Assembly: GCA_025351965.1 (NCBI GenBank)
Contig: JANXUX010000349.1
Location: 1 to 32,174 of the forward strand
From: Actinomycetes bacterium
GTDB lineage: Bacteria > Actinomycetota > Acidimicrobiia > Acidimicrobiales > Ilumatobacteraceae
DNA length: 32,174 nt
Direction of reading: 5' to 3'
Numbering within the stretch: the first letter of the stretch is position 1; each line of letters begins with the position of its first letter. The position numbers and the translations under genes were made by a program. Positions 26,786-32,174 of the stretch are shown here, in pieces. The notes beneath the pieces are model-generated. The model saw nothing but the letters and a program-made list of their open reading frames with translations. It ran no database searches and was not told the origin of the DNA.

Positions 26786-27667
26786 TCAGCCTGCTCGGGC
26801 CGGTTTGCGCGCCGGCTGCCGGGTGGCGAGGAAGACACCGGACAGCGAGATCACGAGACCGACGACGATCACCACACCGATGTGCTCGTTGAACAAGATC
26901 GCGCCCTCGATCGTGCTGAGCGCCGGGACGAGGAAGAACAGGCTGCTGACGCGAGCGGCCGCTCGGCGCTGCAGCATCATCAGCATGATCAGCACCGAGG
27001 CCATCGACAGCACGATCATCGCCCAGGCCAGGGAGAACCACAGGCGGGCCGTCGGGTGGAACCGCCAGTGCTCGATGAATGCGGCGCCGACGGCGAGCAC
27101 AGCGGAGGATGTGACGAACTGGACCGCCGCTCCCCGAAGCAGCGGCATCGAGGCGCTGCGCGAGCGCTGCACGATCGTGCCCGCCGACATGCCGAGCACC
27201 GACACGGTCATCGCCACCATCGCACCGGCGGTGACAGATCCGGTCCGAACGCCGAGCTTGTCGACCACGACCACGACGACGCCCGCGACACCGAGACCGA
27301 TGCCGATCGTCTGGGTCCGCCGCAGGCGCTCGCCGAGCACGAGCCTGGCCACCGCCGAGGTCAGTACGGGGTGCAACCCCGAGATGAGCGCGCTGAGCCC
27401 GGTTGGCAGCCCGAGGCTGATCGCCACGAACACCCCGCCCAGGTAGAGCGCGTTCATCCCGAGTCCGGCGAGGGCCGCCCAGCGGATCTCGGTCGAGGTG
27501 ATCGCAGGTGCGCCGATGACCATCGCGACGATCCACAGCAGCAACCCAGCGCCACACAGCCGCACGGCGAGGAACGTCAGCGGCCCGGCGTCCTCGGTGG
27601 CGTAGTGGGCGACGACGAAGCCCGTGCTCCACAACGCGACGAACAGCGCCGGCGCGAACCGCTCCAC
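26786..27667 (-). CDS. EamA/DMT family transporter
   Basis: GTG 27667 (VERFAPALFVALWSTGFVVAHYATEDAGPLTFLAVRL...); duplicated multi-TM EamA repeats; GLPTGLSALISGLHPVLTSAVARLVLGERL. Confidence 0.9.
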   Translation of the reverse strand: MERFAPALFVALWSTGFVVAHYATEDAGPLTFLAVRLCGAGLLLWIVAMVIGAPAITSTEIRWAALAGLGMNALYLGGVFVAISLGLPTGLSALISGLHPVLTSAVARLVLGERLRRTQTIGIGLGVAGVVVVVVDKLGVRTGSVTAGAMVAMTVSVLGMSAGTIVQRSRSASMPLLRGAAVQFVTSSAVLAVGAAFIEHWRFHPTARLWFSLAWAMIVLSMASVLIMLMMLQRRAAARVSSLFFLVPALSTIEGAILFNEHIGVVIVVGLVISLSGVFLATRQPARKPARAG

Positions 27668-27685
27668 ATCCGCACCGCGAGAAGA

Positions 27686-27707
27686 GCGGGTCGCCACAGC
27701 GACCCGC
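27686..27707 (-). terminator. Intrinsic-terminator-like hairpin after the ABC substrate-binding gene
   Basis: GCGGGTCGC-(4 nt)-GCGACCCGC 9-bp perfect stem; on the minus strand followed by TCTTCTC. Confidence 0.65.
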
Positions 27708-27753
27708 CCTTCGTGATCGAGCCCCGAATGGTCGGGGCCGGGATCGGTCCGAC

Positions 27754-29016
27754 TCAGGCGCCGCCCTCGGTCAGGGTGACCTCGATGGGCGTCCAACCGG
27801 TGCCACTCACGTCGACACCTTCGGTCTGCAACACAGCGAGCGCCGCGTCGACGATGTCGTTGGTGTAGGCGTCGGCGCCGGGGTCCTTGGTGATGATCTT
27901 CGCACCGTCGGCGTTCGGGGTTTCGAGAGCGATCTTGACCGTGCGGTCCCAGGCTGCGGTGTCGATGTGCCCGACGCCGCCCTCAGCAGGCCAGATCAGC
28001 TTGTTGACCTCGTTCATTTGCCAGAGCTGGTGGGTCGCGCCGAGCTTGGAGCCCTTCGACACGACGATGTCGCGGCACGACTCGGGGTTGTCCCGGCAGT
28101 ACGACCAACCCTTGAGCGACGCCGTGACGAACTTGACAGCCGTGTCCTTGTAGGTGGCGTCGCTGGCCAGCTTCTTGCCGTCGGCCCAGATGGCGTCCTG
28201 GAGCATGCCGACGCCCTCGTCCTCGTACGAGACGACGTTGAGGTCGTCCGGCGAGTAGAGCTTGCCGGTGTCGGGGTTCATCGTCTCGAGCAGCTGTGCG
28301 TACTCGTTATAGGTCATCGCCTCGGCGGCATCGATGTCGCCGGACAACAGGCCCGACATGTCGAACTGCTGGGCGAGGAGCGTGACGTCACTGACGGCGA
28401 GGCCGTTCTTGGCCAGCGAGGCGAAGATCTCGTACTCGTTGCCGAAGCCCCAGTTACCGATCTTCTTGCCCTTGAAGTCGGCACTCGTCTTGATGCCCTT
28501 GTTTTTGAACGAGACCTGCAGAGTGCCCGAGCGCTGGTACACCTGAGCGATGTCGACGATGTCGGCACCGGCTTCGCGGGACGCGAGGGCCTTGGGCACC
28601 CATGCGATCGCGAAGTCGGCCTGGCCGTCGGCGAGCACGGTCTGCGGGACGATGTCGACGCCGCCCTCGAGGATCTCGACGTCGAGACCCTGCTCGGCGT
28701 AGCAGCCTTCTTCGATTGCGGCGTAGTAGCCGGCGAACTGCGCCTGGGTGAACCACTGCAGCTGCAGCTTGACCTTGGTCAACGTAGCCGGGGCCTTACT
28801 GGCGTCGCAGGTGGTGCCCGTGCCGGCATCGCCGGTGGTGGCGGTCGTGTCGCCTGTGGCCGCCGTGTCAGCGGTGGAGTCGGCGGGTGCCACTGATGCT
28901 GCCGGCGCAACGGTGGTGGTGCTGTCACTGGACGACTTGTCGCTACCGCATGCGGCGACGCCGAGTCCGGTGACGGCAAGCAGAGTGACCAGTGTGGTCA
29001 TCCGGGTTGCTCTCAT
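27754..29016 (-). CDS. ABC transporter substrate-binding lipoprotein, NMT1/THI5-like
   Basis: MRATRMTTLVTLLAVTGLGVAACGSDK lipobox; VKLQLQWFTQAQFAGYYAAIEEGCYAEQGLDVEILEGGVDIVPQTVLADGQADFAI. Confidence 0.93.
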   Translation of the reverse strand: MRATRMTTLVTLLAVTGLGVAACGSDKSSSDSTTTVAPAASVAPADSTADTAATGDTTATTGDAGTGTTCDASKAPATLTKVKLQLQWFTQAQFAGYYAAIEEGCYAEQGLDVEILEGGVDIVPQTVLADGQADFAIAWVPKALASREAGADIVDIAQVYQRSGTLQVSFKNKGIKTSADFKGKKIGNWGFGNEYEIFASLAKNGLAVSDVTLLAQQFDMSGLLSGDIDAAEAMTYNEYAQLLETMNPDTGKLYSPDDLNVVSYEDEGVGMLQDAIWADGKKLASDATYKDTAVKFVTASLKGWSYCRDNPESCRDIVVSKGSKLGATHQLWQMNEVNKLIWPAEGGVGHIDTAAWDRTVKIALETPNADGAKIITKDPGADAYTNDIVDAALAVLQTEGVDVSGTGWTPIEVTLTEGGA

Positions 29017-29074
29017 CTGTTTCTCTCCCCTTGGTTGGTTGGATTGCTTGGACATCGTGTGCGGCGATGCACAC

Positions 29075-29860
29075 TCACCTCGTACTGCGGGCACGCTGCC
29101 ACGGCACGAAGGCGAACTCGAGAGCGTTGGCGACGACGAAGAACACCAGCCCGACGAAGCAGGCTGCGCCGACGTACGCCCAGCCGAGCGGGAACTTCGA
29201 GCTCGACATGGCGGCCGGGATCTTTTGACCGAGGCCGTCCTGGGTGCCACCGAAGTACTCGGACACGAACGCTGTGGTGACCGAAATCGGCGCGGCGATC
29301 TTGATCGCGGTGAACAGGAACGGCATCGCGTTCGGCAAGCGGACCTTGCGCATCACCTGCTGCTCACTGGCGGCATAGGAGCGCATCAGCTCGACCTGTG
29401 TCGGGTCGTTCTGGCGCAGGCCGCGGGCAACGTTCACGAAGACGACGAAGAACACGATGATCAACACCATCAATCGCCGCGCCACCTGCGAGCCGAGCGG
29501 GAACATGTTGTTGAGGATGGACACGATGACCACGATCGGTACGGCGCTGATGGCCGCCGAGAGGGGCGTGATCAGCTCCGAGAGGAACCGGAACCGGTTG
29601 GCGATCAGCGCCGCAGCGGTGCCCACGAGCACCCCGAGGAGCAACCCGACCAGGGCGTTCCGTCCGGTCACGACCGAGGCCGCACGGAGCAGGTCGGACT
29701 TGTCGATCGCCTCGCTCCAGATGCTCGACGGCGTCGGCAGGATGTATGGCTTGATGTCGCGCCAGTCCACGAACAGCTGCCAGACCGCTACGAGCAACGC
29801 GCCGAACAGCACAGGCGTGGCGACGTTGATCGCGTTCCGACGGACGAGCGCGGCGTTCAT
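29075..29860 (-). CDS. ABC transporter permease (BPD_transp_1 type)
   Basis: MNAALVRRNAINVATPVLFGALLVAVWQLFVDW...RSYAASEQQVMRKVRLPNAMPFLFTAIKIAAPISVTTAFVSEYFGG. Confidence 0.93.
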   Translation of the reverse strand: MNAALVRRNAINVATPVLFGALLVAVWQLFVDWRDIKPYILPTPSSIWSEAIDKSDLLRAASVVTGRNALVGLLLGVLVGTAAALIANRFRFLSELITPLSAAISAVPIVVIVSILNNMFPLGSQVARRLMVLIIVFFVVFVNVARGLRQNDPTQVELMRSYAASEQQVMRKVRLPNAMPFLFTAIKIAAPISVTTAFVSEYFGGTQDGLGQKIPAAMSSSKFPLGWAYVGAACFVGLVFFVVANALEFAFVPWQRARSTR

Positions 29861-30717
29861 CGATCCTCGACGCCTCGCGCGCCTAGGCCGAACTCGGCGC
29901 CGCGTAGCGCTTCGCGCACCTCGGTGATCTTTGCGTAGAACTCGGTGGCCTCGCGTGTGTCGTCGTTGCGACCGGCGCCCAACGCGACGTCGATGACCGA
30001 CGTGATCCGACCCGGGCGCGGGCTCATCACGACCACACGGTCGGACAGGTAGACCGCCTCCGGGATGGAGTGGGTGACGAACACGACGGTGGTGCTCGTG
30101 GCCGCACAGATGCTGAGCAGCTCGGCCTGCATGTGCTCGCGGGTCATCTCGTCGAGCGCGCCGAACGGCTCGTCCATCAGGAGCAGCGGTGGATGCGCGG
30201 CGAGGGCACGGGCGATGGCGACGCGTTGCTGCATGCCGCCCGACAGCTGCCACGGCATGTGCCCGGCGAACTCGGCCAGCTTGACCAGCTCGAGCATCTC
30301 CTTCGAGCGCGCCTTGCGCTTCGCCGCGTCCCAACCGCGGATCTCGAGCGGGAGTTCGATGTTGCGGGACACGTTGCGCCACTCGAACAGCCCCGCCTGC
30401 TGGAACGCCATACCGTAGTCCTGGTCGAGCCGGGCCTGCTTGGCCGATTTGCCGTTGATCAGGAGCGTGCCCGACGTGGGCTCGAGCAGATCAGCCAAGA
30501 CCCGCAGCAGCGTGGACTTGCCGCAGCCGGACGGGCCGATCAGCGACACGAACTCGCCCGGTCGGATGTCGAGCGAGACGTCGACGAGCGCATCGACCTG
30601 CTTGCGCGTGCCTGCGTTGAAGATCTTGCCGACCGATTCGGCGACGACCGCCGAGGTGGAGGTCGGGGCCATCGCCGCTGCGGGCGCAGGGGGGTTCATG
30701 GGTCGGATGTCGGTCAC
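29857..30717 (-). CDS. ABC transporter ATP-binding protein (nitrate/sulfonate/taurine type)
   Basis: GTG 30717; Walker A LIGPSGCGKSTLLRVLADLLEPTSG, signature LSGGMQQRVAIARALAAHPPLLLMDEPFGALDEMTREHMQAELL; ATGA overlap with downstream permease. Confidence 0.95.
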   Translation of the reverse strand: MTDIRPMNPPAPAAAMAPTSTSAVVAESVGKIFNAGTRKQVDALVDVSLDIRPGEFVSLIGPSGCGKSTLLRVLADLLEPTSGTLLINGKSAKQARLDQDYGMAFQQAGLFEWRNVSRNIELPLEIRGWDAAKRKARSKEMLELVKLAEFAGHMPWQLSGGMQQRVAIARALAAHPPLLLMDEPFGALDEMTREHMQAELLSICAATSTTVVFVTHSIPEAVYLSDRVVVMSPRPGRITSVIDVALGAGRNDDTREATEFYAKITEVREALRGAEFGLGARGVEDR

Positions 30718-31652
30718 GCGGATGCCTCCACGGGGCGGTTGCGGCTGAGGATGCGGTCGACGATCGCGATGAGCCCGGCCATCACGAGACCGAGGACGAT
30801 GGCGCCGACGACGGCGGTGTACACCTTGGCAGGATCGGAGGTGCCGTCCTGGTAATACGAGATGATCAGCCGGCCGATGCCGAAGCGCAGACCGATCGAG
30901 ATCTCCGACACCACCACACCCACCACTGCGAGCGACGCCGCCAGCTTGAGCGCCGGAACGAGGTAGGGCACGGCCGCCGGGAAACGGAGCTTGCGGAAGC
31001 CCTGGATCCAGCTCGCGGCGTAGCTGTCGAGCAGTTCGAGCGACGAGTCCTTCGGCGAGCTGAAGCCGCGCAGGGCCCCGACCGCGACGGGGAAGAACGC
31101 GAGGAACGCGCTGAGCAGTGCTGCGGACATCCACTTCTGGAAGTCGAAGCCGAACAGGTGCAGCTTGCCGCCCCAGCTGACCGTGATCGGGGCGAGCGCG
31201 ATCAGCGGCACCGTCTGCGACAACACGAGGTACGGCAGCACCGCACGACGAGCGAGGTTGAACCGTGTCATCACCGCAGCAAGGAACAGCCCGGTGGACA
31301 CGCCGAGGACGAACCCGAACAACGACAGGCGCAGCGAGTACCACGTCGCCGCGATGACCGCCGCCAGCACCGTGCGCTGGTCCGCGCCGCGCACCTCCGG
31401 CCGGTTGAAGCGGCGGAACATGTCGATGATGTGTGGCATCGCCCGGTCGTTGGTGCGCGGGATCAGCTTCCACCCGAGGATGGTTCCCCCGTCGGCAGGG
31501 CCGATCGCCTTGTAGCCCTCCCACACGACGACGAACAGGACGAGTGACAGCGGGACCATCAATGCGCGCCGGACGGGCAGCGGGCGACACGTGCTGGCGA
31601 TGACGACATCGCCGTCGGCCGCGGTCGGCGCTGCGAGTGTCGCTTGTGTCAC
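30714..31652 (-). CDS. ABC transporter permease (BPD_transp_1 type)
   Basis: VLFVVVWEGYKAIGPADGG...LLDSYAASWIQGFRKLRFPAAVPYLVPALKLAASLAVVGVVVSEI. Confidence 0.93.
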   Translation of the reverse strand: MTQATLAAPTAADGDVVIASTCRPLPVRRALMVPLSLVLFVVVWEGYKAIGPADGGTILGWKLIPRTNDRAMPHIIDMFRRFNRPEVRGADQRTVLAAVIAATWYSLRLSLFGFVLGVSTGLFLAAVMTRFNLARRAVLPYLVLSQTVPLIALAPITVSWGGKLHLFGFDFQKWMSAALLSAFLAFFPVAVGALRGFSSPKDSSLELLDSYAASWIQGFRKLRFPAAVPYLVPALKLAASLAVVGVVVSEISIGLRFGIGRLIISYYQDGTSDPAKVYTAVVGAIVLGLVMAGLIAIVDRILSRNRPVEASA

Positions 31653-31662
31653 GAACGACCCG

Positions 31663-32174
31663 TCACGACTTGGCTCTCAGGGTGTCGGCGATGGCTGGCA
31701 TGACCTGCTCACCGTAGGCACGGAGTGTTTCGTCCTTGGCATCATGTTGTAAATAGACGGAGAACTGGTCGACGCCGAGCGCCTTGAGCTCTTCGAGCCG
31801 GCGGACGTGTTCGTCCACCGGGCCGATGATGCAGAACCGGTCGATGATCTCGTCAGGCACGAACGTGGTGTGGCTGTTGCCGGCCTGACCGTGTTCGTTG
31901 TAGTCGTAGCCCTCGCGCCCCTTGATGTAATCCGTCAGGGCCTTCGGCACCGGGGCGTCATCACCGTAACGAGCGACGATGTCCGCGACATGATTGCCGA
32001 CCATCCCGCCGAACCAGCGGCACTGCTCGCGGGCGTAGGCCAGATGGGCGTCGCTGCCATCGGTGACATACGCCGGGGCCGCGACGCAGATCGTGATGTC
32101 GTCCGGGTTGCGGCCGGCGGCCGCTGCCGCGTCGCGGACTGCCTTGATCGTCCACTCGGCGATGGACAGGTCGG
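31663..32174 (-). CDS. LLM class (luciferase-like, probably F420-dependent) oxidoreductase, truncated at the right edge of the window
   Basis: Open to the edge on the minus strand: DLSIAEWTIKAVRDAAAAAGRNPDDITICVAAPAYVTDG...EQCRWFGGMVGNHVADIVARYG...GPVDEHVRRLEELKALGVDQFSVYLQHDAKDETLRAYGEQVMPAI. Confidence 0.85.
   Translation of the reverse strand, partial: DLSIAEWTIKAVRDAAAAAGRNPDDITICVAAPAYVTDGSDAHLAYAREQCRWFGGMVGNHVADIVARYGDDAPVPKALTDYIKGREGYDYNEHGQAGNSHTTFVPDEIIDRFCIIGPVDEHVRRLEELKALGVDQFSVYLQHDAKDETLRAYGEQVMPAIADTLRAKS

Noticed and set aside
27697-27796. Longer EamA starts (27697 or 27796)
   Set aside because: They would place the start inside the strong 27686-27707 hairpin or the upstream gene's coding end; GTG 27667 fits the protein family better.
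1-32174. Mobile elements, phage genes, tRNA/rRNA, or Sec-machinery genes
   Set aside because: Looked for transposase/integrase motifs, terminal repeats around cargo, RNA gene signatures and selA/B/C/D; none recognised by eye.

Overview
High-GC, densely coded actinobacterial-type chromosome segment (Acidimicrobiia-like gene style; taxonomy is inference). I support about 29 protein-coding genes. No rRNA, tRNA, CRISPR array, transposase or phage module was recognised. The strongest signal is at 4460-6539. A thioredoxin-fold protein (CETC) with a large C-terminal domain is followed by a gene the ORF track splits in two at an in-frame TGA (6285-6287). Reading the TGA as selenocysteine gives one 176-residue protein with the motif ...ALAD-U-GSC-TSC.... 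A perfect 7-bp hairpin with loop AGUGU starts 11 nt after the TGA and fits a bacterial SECIS element. This matches the UGSC selenoprotein family as I remember it. Between the two genes lies a 27-codon ORF that overlaps both neighbours by ATGA. Other points of interest: a probable partial ethylmalonyl-CoA pathway gene set (methylsuccinyl-CoA dehydrogenase-like ACAD plus tandem malyl-CoA lyase/CitE-like genes); a divergent MarR/YceI pair with two matching palindromic operators 30 bp apart; a divergent TetR/MMPL pair with clean inverted repeats and a single-base frameshift near the MMPL N-terminus; an NMT1/THI5-type ABC importer next to an LLM oxidoreductase; and several strong intergenic inverted-repeat structures.
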